From Massospora cicadina (lineage: Eukaryota > Entomophthoromycota > Entomophthoromycetes > Entomophthorales > Entomophthoraceae), in the NCBI GenBank assembly GCA_022478985.1, contig JAKSZP010007885.1, positions 186,001-250,000 on the forward strand: a stretch of 64,000 bases of DNA, given 5' to 3'. Under the pieces are notes generated by a model, which had not been told where the DNA came from, made no database searches, and saw only the letters and a program-made list of their open reading frames with translations. The position numbers and the translations under genes are program-made. This document shows positions 10,179-21,658 of this stretch, in pieces. How positions within the stretch are numbered: position 1 is the stretch's first letter; each line of letters begins with the position of its first letter.

Positions 10179-11400
10179 ATGGCCCTGTCAATTTGTGTTA
10201 AGATTCTGCCTGATACCTACTTGAAAGTATACAGCCACGACAACGTCCACAAACAAAAACCCAGAAGTCTATGTGGGTTCTATGATACAACCTACTCTAA
10301 AGTGTTGAACATTTTGAGGGACATCACTACTCAACCTATCAGAGTTAAAAAAGGACAAATTGTTGCACCGGCCCAATTGATCAGTAGCCAGGATATTGAA
10401 TCTGTACATGCAGTAGGGTTATGTTTGCCCAGCATGGGTTTGAGGATGTGACCCTTAAGCAGTTGAAGGAGCTTGACGAGTTGGACGAGTTCAGCGAAAT
10501 CTTTAGTACTGGTTCAACGATTATGGCCTATGCAAGGGCGAGGTTCACTAAATGGATACCAGTTAAGCTATACCCTTTAAATCCAAAACCTTACCATCGT
10601 TCAAATAAGAGGACGCCATTATCACTCAAAAGCTGACTATTATAAAGCAGGGATAATCAGAACGTTGAATAGTCATGGGAATCTTCAATATTGTTTGTGC
10701 ACAAAAATGATGGAATCTATAGAGTAGTCATGGACTACTGACACCTGAATGAGATAACTAAGAAAGACTTGTACCCGCTACCATGCATCAATGATGCTCT
10801 GAAGCGTCTGGCGGCTTAAAGTACTTTTTAACAAAGGATCTAGCCAGAGGCTACTGGCAGATGGAGCTCTCACCAGAAGATCAGGAGAAGTATGACATGA
10901 TCAGTAGCCAGGGGTTCTTTGAGCCCAGAGGATGACGCAAGGGATCTGCAACGCCCCTGCTACCATCCAATGCGCTCTGGATCGCATTTATACAATCTCA
11001 AGTTAACGAGCATGTTAATTTTACCTCAATGGCATTACTGTGCTCAGATGAAAGTATAAAAAGTATCTGAAGCACCTTTGGGATGTCTTTACCCGGCTGT
11101 GAGGATCTAATTTTGAGTTAAAATTTGAGTTAGTGCACCTTTATTAAGAGATAACTATAGTTCCTGGGGCACAAGATTAGTCCTAGCGGGATAAAACCTC
11201 AAGGTGGAAGGTGGACGCCATTGTAGCTATGGAGCCACCAAGGAGCATGAGGGATATCCAAGTGTTCCTCAGAATGGCGGGATACTATTGGCAGTTCATC
11301 CCTCATTTTAGTGGACTTGGCGGCACCCCTCAAAAAATTTCTCAATAAGAAAACAAAGTTCAATTGGGACTTTGAACAGGAACATGCTTATGCAGAATTA
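10179..11400 (+). pseudogene. GY2 PR-RT linker and reverse transcriptase
   Basis: 10179-10636 encodes the linker, ending near PLNPKPYHRSNKR. RT follows in broken frames: SSIVFVHKNDGIYRVVMDY at about 10681-10740 (stop right after, where an Arg codon would be CGA), TKDLARGYWQMELSPEDQEK at about 10835-10890, and MTQGICNAPATIQ at about 10930-10970. The YLDD position reads YLNG (about 11020-11040). The thumb and connection (MEPPRSMRDIQVFLRMAGYY) run to about 11300. All catalytic blocks are recognisable but none lies in a continuous frame. Confidence 0.78.
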
Positions 11401-11830
11401 AAGGCAAGTTGACAGAGGCACCATTCTTAGTTTTAATTTCTGACTTAGACAAAATATTCCACCTCTATTAACGCCAGTGATGTAGGACTTGGCGCGATCC
11501 TTGCAAAATTAGATGAAGACGGGGTGGATTATCTAATCAAATACTACCAAATGTTTTCAGCAAAGCAGAGAAGAACTATACAGTCACCAAAATTTAGTGC
11601 TCATAAGTGTTCAGAGCAGGCAAAAACTTAAGACTTTATTTGTATCGGGCAATTTTGAGGTAGTAATGGATCATGCATTGCTCCAGAGTTGTGAAACATG
11701 AAGGATTCTAATTAACACCTTGCTCGCTGAGATATAATATTTAAAGCTAATTTTCTTTAGATCATACATTGAGAAGTAGATAAACACCTCAATGAAGACG
11801 GCCTATCATGATTAAGGTAGTTCTACTTGA
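11400..11830 (+). pseudogene. GY2 RNase H domain
   Basis: Broken text matches gypsy RNase H: a FxxTDASDxGxGAIL-like block at about 11465-11510, then QILPNVFSKAEKNYTVTK (about 11540-11595), the S(x)AExNYxVTxKE block that carries the catalytic Glu in live copies. It ends in YLKETERDRL before the GY4 junction. Closely similar wording is found in GY3 RNase H (SKMLSKAERNYSVTEKECLD), so GY2 and GY3 are related lineages. Confidence 0.72.
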
Positions 11831-11912
11831 AAGAAACAGAGAGAGATCGCCTTTAAAGCTTTATTGGCTACTAGGAGAGGCCTTGCAGGTGAAACAGAGG
11901 AAGTTAAGAGTG

Positions 11913-12443
11913 TGTTGGATTTTTAGCGGATGAGATGCAATCTGGTGGAAGGTTGCACAGAAACAAATTACCACTGATGCAACAAGAGGGCAATAAGGCG
12001 ATTGTCATCCTTCAATCAAATATAATAAACTATAAAAAGAAGTAAAGAGCTTTATAGCCACAGCCTTTTAATATGATGACAGAGTCACACTAATGTTGAT
12101 CTTAGGGGTCTACACAAGAGGTTCTACCGCAGAGTCGCACTACAGCTTACTAACTAAAAAAACCTCTTCTTATTCTTCATTTCCCCTTTTACAAGCATCT
12201 CGTCAGCCAATTAATGACCCCTCCGCTCAGCTAACGCAGCTTCAATAATTTCATTAATACTCCTTTCATCATAAAGGTTCCAGAAGAATTACTTTATTAG
12301 GACGAGGTCAGATTGCTTATCATTATCATATACCAAATCTTTATTAAAATATCAAAACACTTTTCTTAATTCTGGATGATAACTGATGATCTGCCAATTG
12401 ATAGTTTAGGCTTATCGTCCAGTCATATATATGAATTCCCAAG
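11913..12443 (-). repeat. GY4 3' LTR
   Basis: About 531 bp beginning (plus-strand reading) TGTTGGAT. Homologous to 37842-38055 joined to 45689-46006. The right end near 12443 is set by alignment with the GY6 LTR end (TCATCCAGTCATAT...); the terminal CA is decayed. The sequence next to it on the right matches the purine-tract side of GY6, so this is the 3' LTR of a minus-strand element. Confidence 0.82.
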
Positions 12444-12928
12444 GTTTAACCTCTTAACTGGATAATAAGGCTTTGATGTAGCTTAAACCAGCATATTTTC
12501 ACGATGTCTTCACATTCACAAATGCAACTGAAAGCCCAACCCATGGTGTATTTCCTTGGAGTGTGGCACAGCTGAGGTGTGGCTGACCCTGACTCAGTTC
12601 ACTACCTAAGTTCCTTGACCGATATTGCAATGATGATGTGTCAGAGGTGGATGCTGAGACAGTGTTGAATCAGGAGGAGCTCCTCCTAGAGATCATTGAT
12701 TTTCTGACATCTTAGCATGCCCCATCTAGAGATCTCATGGTGAAGTTGTGATGGGGTATGGATGGGTGTAGGGGTCTTTGTTTGCTGAGGCGACGCAGCT
12801 CCTGGCAGACAGCTTCAGGTGCCTAATGCTGCACCTACTGTCAAGCCTCAGCCAGAGGGTTATCAGTCTGCCAGATGGTATGCTTTATGCAATGGGTGCT
12901 AGTCATCTGGTGGGGGAATTTCCCCATG
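12444..12928 (+). other. GY4 3' region, first part, with plus-strand coding traces
   Basis: 12447-12475 matches the polypurine-tract side of GY6 (minus strand). The rest (12490-12928) has no pol text on the minus strand. On the plus strand it shows protein-like traces, including ARWYALCNGC followed by a stop and SSGGGISPC at about 12868-12925, which has the spacing of a CX2CX4HX4C knuckle with the His replaced by Gly. GY3 inserted immediately after, and the region continues at 26363. It could be an antisense gene of GY4 or a fragment of another element; I cannot decide. Confidence 0.45.
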
Positions 12929-12933
12929 CTCCC

Positions 12934-13529
12934 TGTCAGACAATAACAAATATGATTATGTGTTAAGAGTGTTTCAGTTCAAAGTAAGGACAAAATCAAG
13001 GACGAAATTGGCCAAAAGACCTGGACAATTCTCGGTGGAACCCTTTGATTTAGGGAAGTAATTTTATTTCTTAGACTCGGCCAAATATCACGAGTTTAGG
13101 TAGTTGGATTGTACTGACCAAGTGGCAGAATCTGGGGAGTCCATCTAAGATTCCTCCCCATCCCATTAACCATTTAAGCAAACCATCTACGTGGGACCAG
13201 CCCCTTTTATTGGCCTGGTGGGGGTCCCACTAAGCTAAAATATTTTCCAGTCCATTATTTGGATCAGGTATATAAAATCATTACCTAATATACTAGTCCT
13301 AACTTATAACAACCCTCCATCAGCTTTTCTATCCAAATGAGGCGAGTTTCAAGAGCTTTGATAGGTTGAATCCCAATATTCCTTAATTTAGACTTTATTA
13401 AGTTATCTGAACTTTGAGCCTAGAGAATTTAAATAATAAACATCACTTTATTAAGAGGGTTTGCTTCTTAACCTCCCCGCACTGACTAATAAAACTGATA
13501 TAAAAGAATCAATTCTTTTAGTTACTTTA
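12934..13529 (+). repeat. GY3 5' LTR, left piece
   Basis: First 596 bases of the 5' LTR, matching 25629-26215. It begins TGTCAGACAATAAC where the 3' LTR has TGTTGGACAATTAC. The last 17 bases (13513-13529) are the left copy of the LB1 target duplication, repeated at 18727-18743 with one mismatch. Confidence 0.88.
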
Positions 13530-13544
13530 ATTTTTTTTGGGGAA

Positions 13545-16500
13545 GGCCAACCATGGGACGGACATTTCCAATAAACTCCAAATACAAAACACCAAGAAAA
13601 ACGAGGGGCATCCTAGAGGAGCCTAAGCTACCTCCTGTTGCCAGCGGTACTGCCAGTGGAAAGAAGCGGTGGAGTGACAGGGGAGGCCTGGGCCAAAACT
13701 GAACACAAATTCTGGAAAGGGTCTGATGAGAGGAACCAGATGGAGAACCAGGATGAAACCAACCGGCGTTGGTGGGATGGCAGGTGGCCAAACAGACAAG
13801 CTTGAAAGTGATTTTTGAAGTGGAAGTGGCGCACAGCTTTATGGAGGGTTGGGGTAGTGCCAGAGAGTGCAACAAGGACAATGGTGTGGATTGTCCATAG
13901 CACTATTGCAACAATAGAGGTTTGGAGCGAAGGGTGGATAGGGGAGGTCATAGAAAAGCTGAAGAGGTTTTTGGACAGGCTGAAAGCCTGCTCACTCTCC
14001 TGGCAATAGAGGCGCATAACATCCCGCCAAATCGCCTGTGATTCGGTTAATCTTCCAAGTGATGGACTAATGACCCATATTGACTGCATACAATGCATGA
14101 AGGTTGAGAGGCATTGGACTGCTCAGCCATGCGGTACACCTTTCTCAGGTATCTCCACACATGGGCGCGAATCTGGGGTTTAAAAGAGGATAGTTTGTAA
14201 CGCCAAATGTCCTTCAGGGTTTCCAAAGATTATGTTATGTTGAGCTTGTCAAGGTAGTCCACACAGGCAATGAAGCAGGGACGTTGAGGTACCAGGATGT
14301 TTAAAATGACTTGCCCATGGACTTCTTGTTTGAAACTTGGAGTAGTGCGACCCCTCTGGGCGGTTTATCCACTGATGCTGATTTTTCACTCAGCGCTCCA
14401 CATGGAGAAGAGAATTTATTTGAAGTGAGTCAGCGTCCCATGCAGGCCTGCGGAAGAGGGATGAGAGGCAAGATACTTTAACAGAGAATGGGGGTGGTAG
14501 GATTTCGGAGGCCAAGGTCACAGGAAAAGATGCAGTGGGCCGCACCTGACCAGTGTTGGGCTAGTGGAGTGGGGTTGGTGGCCATAGCGACCAAGGTGCT
14601 AAGTATTCTGGCGGCATGTGCCTCAAAGTTGTGCAGGCCCATACCACCACTATGGCGAGAGCCAAACATGACATCCAGGCGCATAGTGGATGGCGGCCTA
14701 ACCAAAGCCACCCTTGTAGTAGGGCGTACAAAGAGTTGAAGAATGAGGGTGAAAAGGTGTTGGCGTGGGCCACAAACCAGACTTTAGACAGGAGCATAGA
14801 GTTGGCAAGCAAAACCTAACCTGGGAGGGTAGTATGACGAGTTCTTAGGGAAGCGATGCGCTTTGTGACATTGTTGAGGATGCGGTGCTCCATTACCAAT
14901 GAGGTGTACACTCCCACCTCCAGCCCACTTAGAATGGCGCACCAGACCAGCAGTGGGCCTTGGCACAAAAGGGAGCACAAGCGGGGCAGTATGGGGTGGG
15001 TGGGGCAAGGGAATCTGTGAGCTAGCTGCTGAAGCATGTAGATTATGGAGTGCTGGTAACCAGCAGGCTTGGTACTGGCTGAGGAGAATGATTTTGGTTT
15101 TGAAGACATTAAGTGCGGCGTTAATGACCCTGGAGTAATCATGGATAGCTGCTTTCAGCGCACATGCATCATGGTCGTTAGACACCTCTAATGCACAATG
15201 ATCAGCAAATTCCAGAATCTTAACTGGTGCTTGGCCTTGCACATGGACACCAGCAAGGCGGGCATTCATATTTAATAAAAGTGGGTCAAGGATGAAGTTG
15301 TAAAAGATTGGGCTTAAAGGGTCCCCTTGACGGAGGCCCCTTTGAGGGTGAACCACATCAGTGAGAAAACCAGGGCCACGCACAGCCATTGTGGTAGATT
15401 CCATAAGCAACATAAACTAATTTATGAACCGGTGGGGAAAGTGGAACTTATGGAGGCAGGCTTTGAGGTAATCCCAGTTGACCCTATCGTAACCCTTCTG
15501 CTGGTCTAAGAACACAAGCGTCCCAGTAGCCATGGATTGGCAGACATTGACTATGGTGTGTATATTAACTCACAAAGGATTCTTGGGGATGAAACCGAAT
15601 TGCTCAGTTTAAATTACTTCAGAAGCAACTTCCCCTAGGCGGTTGACCATATTTTTAGTAAATAAATTAGTATCTGTATTGGTAAGTGATATGGGGCGCC
15701 AGTTGGTCAAGTCCAGATTATCCACTTTCTTATACAGCGTTTTTATGTATGTCTCCTGGCCGCCTGGAAGGAGGCGCGTTTCTAAAAGTCAGTTATTCAT
15801 TGAGGCAAGCAACAAAGAGGAGAAAAATTTTGAAATTTCTCTTATAGAACTCATATGGAAACCCACATGGACCTGGGCACTTCCTTTGCGGTGCACCACA
15901 AATAACATACCAGAGTTCAACCCGAGTAATTAAATTTATAAATCTAGGTATTAGGAAATGGTGAAGATATGTGCGCCATAAAGAAACTCATCAATTTTGG
16001 CCAGTTTGAATGGATTGGATTGATACAATTTGGAGTAATAGTTTGAAATTTGCCTGCCACTTTGGCTAGAGTTTCTGCGATGGAGTGGTCTGGACGCCTC
16101 ACCTGTTTGAAGGTCAAGCTCTGTCATGGTGCAAAAAATTTGTGGAAAAAATAGCCGGAGCATGTGTCACCCACTGTAATATCTTTCCTTTAGCTGAACA
16201 AAAATGTGATGTCTGTTTTGTCTTACAGTGCGTTGAGATGAGCAGACACTTCTGCCCACTTATGACCCCAATCCAGGCTGTAGCCTGTAGCAGGGACATT
16301 AGACTCCAGGTGGTCCACTTCTGCAAGTGTGCGTATAATGACTGCTGAGGTAGTCTATGAGCGACGCGATAAGAGGTGGCATTTTTTAAAGACGGTGTTT
16401 TCTTTGATGGTTGACCAGGTAGAAAGTGGGTCCACACAGAACGGTGTGGCAAACTCCAGTGCTGAAGTTTCAGTGCCCACCCATGAGGAAAACCTGGGTG

Positions 16501-17235
16501 ACGCAATCTTGGCTAGCTGAAGTTTGCACCACTTTGGCACCTGTACCGCGGGGTTTGACAAAGTGAAGAAATCAACAGCATCCTGTGGTTAGAGAAATCG
16601 ATTTTTGTCATCATAGAGTGTGAAATCTGGAATTGAAAGTTCAACGGGGCAAAAATAAGGTCAATGCGGGACATAGACCTCAGCAGAACATTGTGAACAT
16701 GGGGATGGACATGTTGGGAAGCAGCGGTGCATGTTTGGGGAGTGTATTTAAAGTCCTCAAGGTGACCTTTTTTCGAAGTTTGATGTGCACTTGTGGGGGG
16801 GGTAAGCGTTGAACGCCAGCAGTTGGTGGCTAAGTTGGCCCAGAAGTTCAGGTCGCCCACCACAAATGGATCAGGTGGAAGTGGGAGGGAAGTTATGACT
16901 GAGAGGAATTTCTCGTGAGACCACGCACAGGTCAGGGCATAAATATTAATGATAGCATGCACTTCATCATCTCAAGAAAAGGCCATGACTAGCACACGTC
17001 CATTGAGGTATAAATTTTTAGAAATAAATTTAAACTATGGGTCACACGTATTAGCACCCCACATTGCATTGACCAAAAGGAAAGGGAGGGAAGGATCATG
17101 GTTGCCCATTTTTCTTCGGCACTGTGTAGAAAGTGGGATTCCTGAATGGCCAGGATGTCCACTGGTAGTTTTTTTTAAAAAAATCAGTTTCCTAGCCCAT
17201 GAAGGCGAGGCCTTGAGTCCAGCAATGTACAACGT
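13545..17235 (-). pseudogene. LB1 ORF2 (endonuclease, reverse transcriptase)
   Basis: Read leftward from about 17235. The endonuclease starts with MYIAGLKASPSWARKL. The frame 16962-16513 has INIYALT, VVGDLNFWAN (GDxN block), SRIDLIFAP and DFSNHRM (SDH-like block with Asn for Asp). A degraded linker (16506-15951) follows. RT frame 15413-14784 has VVHPQRGLRQGDPLSPIFYN and EFADHCALEV, where the catalytic FADD is FADH. The thumb (14812-14561) and C-terminal region (14098-13628, with IWRDVMRLY and LVSSWFSIWF) follow. Compared with LB2/LB3 the second palm Asp is lost. Confidence 0.88.
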
Positions 17236-17469
17236 ACCTATTGTGAAGGCTCCCCCTCATCACACCTTAGGTGTAATGGGAAGGGCCCCTTGCCCTTCCT
17301 TTTCCACTTTCTCAGCAGCAGTTTTGGACCATATATTGTTACTTTTGTACGAGTCCTTGAGGTCATTCTTCACTGTAAATTTAGTATTGGGTTTGATGTT
17401 TGTTTCTTTAAGTCAACCTTTTACATTGTTGTGCTCCTGCGGTGCACCAGAAGAGGCTGACAAGAACTC

Positions 17470-18410
17470 AGCGGGGAATGGGTTGGTGGATACAGTTTTG
17501 ATCAATGCTTGGTAATTTTGCTTGGGTAAAACAGACTAATCCATCTAGTCCGAAGTTTGGTGGGCCTAATATGATTGGTGAGTGGATAAAAAGCCACTTC
17601 AGCTGTGAATAACTTGATATCATCCTGGATCTGAGCAGAGGGATCACAGACGTGGAAATAGCTGCTGCCTTGGCCACTGCTCTGTGGGCCTTATTGGCCT
17701 TTTTGAACTCTTGAAGGGACACAGATTTTACCTTAATGTAACACCCCAGTAAACCCCATGGAAATGCGGCGTCAGTGTCGATGGCTGGTTGGTAATGGGA
17801 GTCAGCGCTTCCCATTGCGTCAGGGAGGATTTCATTCTGTATGGTGCCCTCTCTGGAAGGGCAGTTGTGCGCCTTATAGCCAAAATCAAAAAAAAGGTGC
17901 AGATAGGGGGTGCACTATCCACTGTAACATGAAATATGTGGGATTCTTACCCATCAATATTGATTACTGTGGTTGTAGCATTTGGGTCAAGTCTTCCACA
18001 ATGACTGCAGATGGGGTGATCACTGCAATAGTTTTGCCCGTGCTAAGCTCCAGCATAAGCATGAAGCACTGCATTTCAAAAGAGTCTAATTCCCTGTAAC
18101 TTTTTAATCTATATGAGAGACAACGTTTGAGTACTGTACATTTCACCGTAGTGGGGAGGAAGTCGAAGGTAGCAAAAATTTGGTTAGATTTGGTCCTTCA
18201 AGTGCACTTCGTTTTGGCCACCCATTGACCATCTGGGAGATCTACTACCACATGCACCTGTGAAGCTTTTTCCGCTGCTTGCGCAGTTTCAAACCCAAGG
18301 TTGAGCCAACCCTGGGTTATAGAACGAGGTGCTACATACATGACAGTTGGAAAGTGTTTGTGTACATCACCGCAGAACTTTTCCCACAGTGCCAACAAAT
18401 TAATATCCAA
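17470..18410 (-). pseudogene. LB1 ORF1
   Basis: Starts at 18410 (MDINLLALWEKFCGDVHKHF). The first 70 codons match the N-terminal domain of LB2 ORF1 (FPTxxYVAPxS, GWLNLGF, VHVVVDLPxGQWV). After frame breaks it continues at 18146-17964 and reaches a decayed knuckle at about 17922 (MDSAPPICTF, where LB2 has CTHCDAFGHMVHVC). The tail runs to 17468. The family role is RNA binding. The frame is interrupted at least three times. Confidence 0.78.
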
Positions 18411-18726
18411 AAAAACTCAAAGCCTGTGCTCCACTGACGACAGGGGCTAGAATGTGGAGATTTTTGTATTGGTTGCATTTTATTTGACAAGCTAAAATCT
18501 CTGGCAAGGTACTCACCGCCGCTTTATTAGGTTTGTCCTGGACACCGGTGTCACCAGGGCGTTTTCTAACATCAATGGTGCAAAGACTGATCCTATGCCC
18601 TTTACAACGCTAGCCCAACCTCTACCCGACATTGAATTCACATTAATCTCCTTGAAGAGATTATCAAACTTAACTAGTCTTTAATCAAATTGATTCTATT
18701 TAGTGATTTCAACGAGAAAGAAAAGT

Positions 18727-18890
18727 TTCTTTTAGTTATTTTATATTTTTATTATTATACTATAACTGGTTAAATACACCCTAATAATTATTTATTCCTG
18801 CAGTAGAGAAACGTACTTCTTCAGCATATATTTTTAGGAATTTAGGTGAAAAAAGCACCAGCGAGCAACATAAAAGCCTAAAATCCAACA
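18727..18890 (+). repeat. GY3 5' LTR, right piece
   Basis: 18727-18743 is the right copy of the LB1 target duplication. 18744-18890 completes the LTR and matches 26216-26362, ending CCAACA. Left and right pieces together (about 743 bp without LB1 and one duplication copy) agree with the 734-bp 3' LTR. Confidence 0.88.
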
Positions 18891-18892
18891 AT

Positions 18893-18911
18893 TGGTGCTC
18901 ACTACAGGGGG
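18893..18911 (+). other. GY3 primer-binding site
   Basis: TGGTGCTCACTACAGGGGG lies two bases after the LTR end. The TGG start is the complement of a tRNA CCA end. The first twelve bases also occur at the same place in GY6, GY7 and, with one change, GY4, so these elements use the same primer tRNA. The tRNA itself is not identified. Confidence 0.8.
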
Positions 18912-19129
18912 TAGTACACCACAAAAATTTATCAAAAATGGAGGGTGTTGGGGTGAATAAACCTCGCGACCTCCCCTCTGCCTCTAACCCCAACTAGATG
19001 ATTTGGGTCAGCAGCTAGACAGCACCCTATTTTAATCTGAAACCCTCAAACAGCGCGTATGCCAAGTCTCTCATGAGGTTGCTCCAATTATTGTCTAAAA
19101 CCCCTTTCTGTGACAAATTTACCCCAGCT

Positions 19130-19764
19130 GAGGGTAGCATTGCTCATTCCTCTTCGTGTATAAGACTGTTATGGAAGGGACAACCAATCCTCAAAAAGTA
19201 AAGCACATTCTTCTCTGCCTCAGCTGCTCCACCCAAGAGGCGATGGTACCTTATATGGACACCCTTAAAACTTGGGCCGATGTAAAGAAAACACTCATTG
19301 AGGAGTTTGGATCAGCGCAGAGATTACAAAGACAAAAACAGGCGCTTATGTGCATAAGTATACTTGAGGGGGAATCAGTTGCCACCTTTGTTGATCAGTT
19401 TCACAGCGCAGCCCAAACTCGCCTGTTCTCTAAAATACTAGCACTAGATGGTGCCATTGTGGCTACCTTAGCCGGATTAGCATCACATCCCTCCTTGGCA
19501 TTGCATATCTCTTCTGTTTTGAGCTCTTTACATAAAAAGCGAGATATTAAGGAGGCCTTGCTAGTGGTGGCTGACATCTACAAATTTGACTCTACACAAG
19601 AATCTCTGAGGCAAGCATTTACTCCAACTACTATAGACTCATATACAGCTGTCTCTCTCTGGAAACCTCCTCCTGAAGATTTGCCGCCACAAAATCCTTC
19701 ACCATCCCGTGAAGAAAGCCAGAGGATAATAGCCATGATGGGGCAGTGTTCCCCTTCGCCTTAA
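19130..19764 (+). pseudogene. GY3 gag
   Basis: A 202-codon open frame from 19156 resembles the capsid part of gypsy Gag: VKHILLCLSCSTQEAMVPYM, WADVKKTLIEEFGS, ESVATFVDQFHSAAQ, then a helical C-terminal half (LVVADIYKF) and a Pro/Ser tail ending at 19764. It forms the particle around element RNA in living copies. The start codon is uncertain because the text before 19156 is degraded. No zinc knuckle is seen before SM1 begins at 19911, so the nucleocapsid part may be lost. This is one of the best preserved genes here, but alone it is a fragment. Confidence 0.82.
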
Positions 19765-19910
19765 GTTCTAAAAAGCCCATTAGGTAAAGGGAGCTGTCCT
19801 TTTGCCTTTCTCCTCTTTGTCTTCAGAGTGACCTTTCCAAGTGGTTCCATTGTTTCATTATTCTATGACGCTGTATCTAGATCCCTTGCCCGCTCCTCTG
19901 GACATCTCTC

Positions 19911-20576
19911 TGTAATGGTTAGGTTGAACCAATCGTTACATTTCAACTCAAGATTTGGATTTCCAATTATTGAGTTGAAACGCTATTTTGGGGTTTTGAC
20001 GTTCATGCGGGCTTGGCGTTGGGCTGTGCCCCTCCTGAGATATTCTTTATGCTCCTAGGGGCACAAAGAAAAGTGCGGAGGGGCTCCCCAGGAGGGCGAC
20101 CTTAAAATGTCAGGACCGCGTGATTCTAAACTCAGTTCATAATTCTTTTTCATTTCCCGCCCTCACATGGGTCTCTCTGTTGGCCTCAGGGACACTCTTG
20201 CCTTGTCTTACATGGTATCCCACAGTAAACTTAGTTTTGTATCCTTAGAAAAAGTTGGGTTTTGGTGGCAAACTGATCCACCAAATACTTTGGGATTTTC
20301 ATGTGTCATTTGCAGTGCCTTATGTTATTGGGACTGTATAGTCAGCATGTATATTTTTCAAAAATAGATGAAAAAGGCTAATTTTGGGTCAAATACTTGC
20401 TTACCTGCGTACGGCTTTCTTGTTTTTAATTTCCCTAAATCTGTTGTCGAATTGGTGAGTATGATGAGTCAAAACACTTACCTCGAGGGAACCTCATATC
20501 AGACAATATTTTGCATACATCCGCCAATATGAACGCAAGTTAGCAGTTGAAAAATAGGACGTTTTTGCCCGTTACA
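19911..20576 (+). repeat. SM1 5' LTR
   Basis: 666 bp, collinear with 20987-21653 throughout. By eye the two differ at well over one base in ten. Includes conserved blocks CACAAAGAAAAGTG, GGAGGGGCTC and ATGTTATTGGGACTG. Confidence 0.9.
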
Positions 20577-20986
20577 CTATTCTAAACTCATTGTGTTTTT
20601 AGCACGCCAACAGATCCCCAGTTCAGCCTGGCCTCAGTGGTCGCTTCAGGTCCTGTTTGTCAAGTAACCAGCACTAAGGGGAGCCTCTGACTGATGATCA
20701 ACCATGGATCTAAAGCGATTATCAGTCCAAAATCCTGGCGGGGCTTCCCCTCACTAGGGGTCTGGTTGACACCTAGGGGCCTGGCTCAGCAGGGCCCTCA
20801 CCCCACGCTCAGCCACCCTGTGTGGGATATCCATTCAGCCCTGCATTGGGTGTGTTTCCCCTTACTGAGTGGACTGGATTTTGCAGTCTGGTTCTGTCTC
20901 CATGTTTACCATGGAGGCCATCGCGGTGGTTACCTCCAGCTTTAAGCCACCCTCTTATGGGAGGGCTCCTTCTTAGCGGGGGGTGG
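20577..20986 (+). other. SM1 internal region
   Basis: 410 bp, relatively G+C-rich (several runs such as GGGGCCTGG and GGGGGGTGG) compared with the flanking LTRs. No retroviral motif is seen in any frame; short frames such as 20694-20945 look random. No clear primer-binding site with a TGG start adjoins the 5' LTR. The 3' end is a purine tract. Confidence 0.75.
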
Positions 20987-21653
20987 TATAATGGTCAGGT
21001 TGAACTGATTGTTACATTTTGACTCAAGGTTCAGATTTCCAAATCTCGATTCAAAAACTATTTTGTGGTTTTGAGGTTCATGTGGGCTTGGTGCTGGGCT
21101 GTGCCAATTCCAAGCTATTCTTTATTCTCCTAGAGGTGCAAAGAAAAGTGTGGAGGGGCTCGCCGGAAGGGCGACCTTAAAAGGGCGGGCCCACATGATT
21201 CTAAACCCAGTTTAGAATTCTTTGTCATTTCCCGCCCTTGCATGGGTCTCTCTAGTGGCCTCAGGGCTGATCTTACATTGTCTTACCTGGTATCCAATGG
21301 CAAAACTAATTTTGTATCCTTAAAAAAGTTGGGGTTTTGGTGGTGAACTGATCCTCTGAATACTCTGGTTTTTTGTGTGTTGTTCACAGTGCCCTATGTT
21401 ATTGGGACTGAATTAATCAGTTTTTTTGTAGTTTTAAAAATAAATAAAACAAAACTAAATTTAGGGTTAATCCTCGCTTACCTGTGTACATCTTTCTCAT
21501 TTTTTAATTTTCATATATATAAGGTTGATTTGGCGACTATGATGGGTCAAAACACTTACCTTGAGGGAACCTCATATCAGACAACTTTTGGCATCTATCC
21601 GCCAATCTGAAGGCAAGATGTCATTTAAAAACTGGAACGTTTCGCCCGTTACA
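20987..21653 (+). repeat. SM1 3' LTR
   Basis: 667 bp. Starts TATAATGGTCAGG (TG to TA transition at the tip) and ends CCCGTTACA at 21653, followed by the target duplication ctctc. Confidence 0.9.
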
Positions 21654-21658
21654 CTCTC

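Larger units (their letters stand above)
9451..11912 (+). mobile_element. GY2 left part: heavily decayed Ty3/gypsy element
   Basis: Plus-strand gypsy element carrying PR, RT and RNase H here; its integrase is at 46007-47140. GY4 inserted at 11912/11913, between RNase H and integrase. The 5' LTR and gag are not present. They would lie to the left of LA1, which seems to have inserted near the gag/protease border. This is the most degraded element in the window, with stops in almost every motif, which agrees with its place as the outermost layer. Confidence 0.8.
13530..18726 (-). mobile_element. LINE LB1 inserted in GY3 5' LTR
   Basis: A near full-length, 5.2-kb minus-strand LINE of family B. 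Its 3' end is at 13530 (a run of eight T on the plus strand, i.e. a short A tail) and its 5' end at about 18726 (AACGAGAAAGAAAAG on the plus strand, also found at the LB2 5' end). A 17-bp target duplication flanks it (13513-13529, 18727-18743; one C/T difference). ORF1 with a knuckle remnant, then ORF2 with endonuclease, RT and C-terminal region, are all broken. It is more diverged than LB2 and LB3. Confidence 0.92.
19911..21653 (+). mobile_element. SM1: small non-coding LTR retrotransposon
   Basis: A 1743-bp element made of two LTRs of 666 and 667 bp around only 410 bp. The LTRs run TGTAATGGTTAGG ... CCCGTTACA (in the second copy the initial TG is TA). It is flanked by a perfect 5-bp duplication, ctctc (19906-19910 and 21654-21658). 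The purine run GCGGGGGGTGG sits directly before the second LTR (20976-20986), which gives plus orientation. There is no gag or pol text. It must have been mobilised by proteins of another element. It sits between gag and protease of GY3. Confidence 0.9.

Noticed and set aside
11913..12443. First taken as the 3' LTR of GY2 (plus strand)
   Set aside because: Its right flank matches the purine-tract side of GY6, and its partner at 37842 has a minus-strand PBS, so it belongs to minus-strand GY4; GY2 resumes after 46006.
20694..20945. 83-codon frame inside SM1
   Set aside because: No motif, short, and in a G+C-rich non-coding interior; likely chance.
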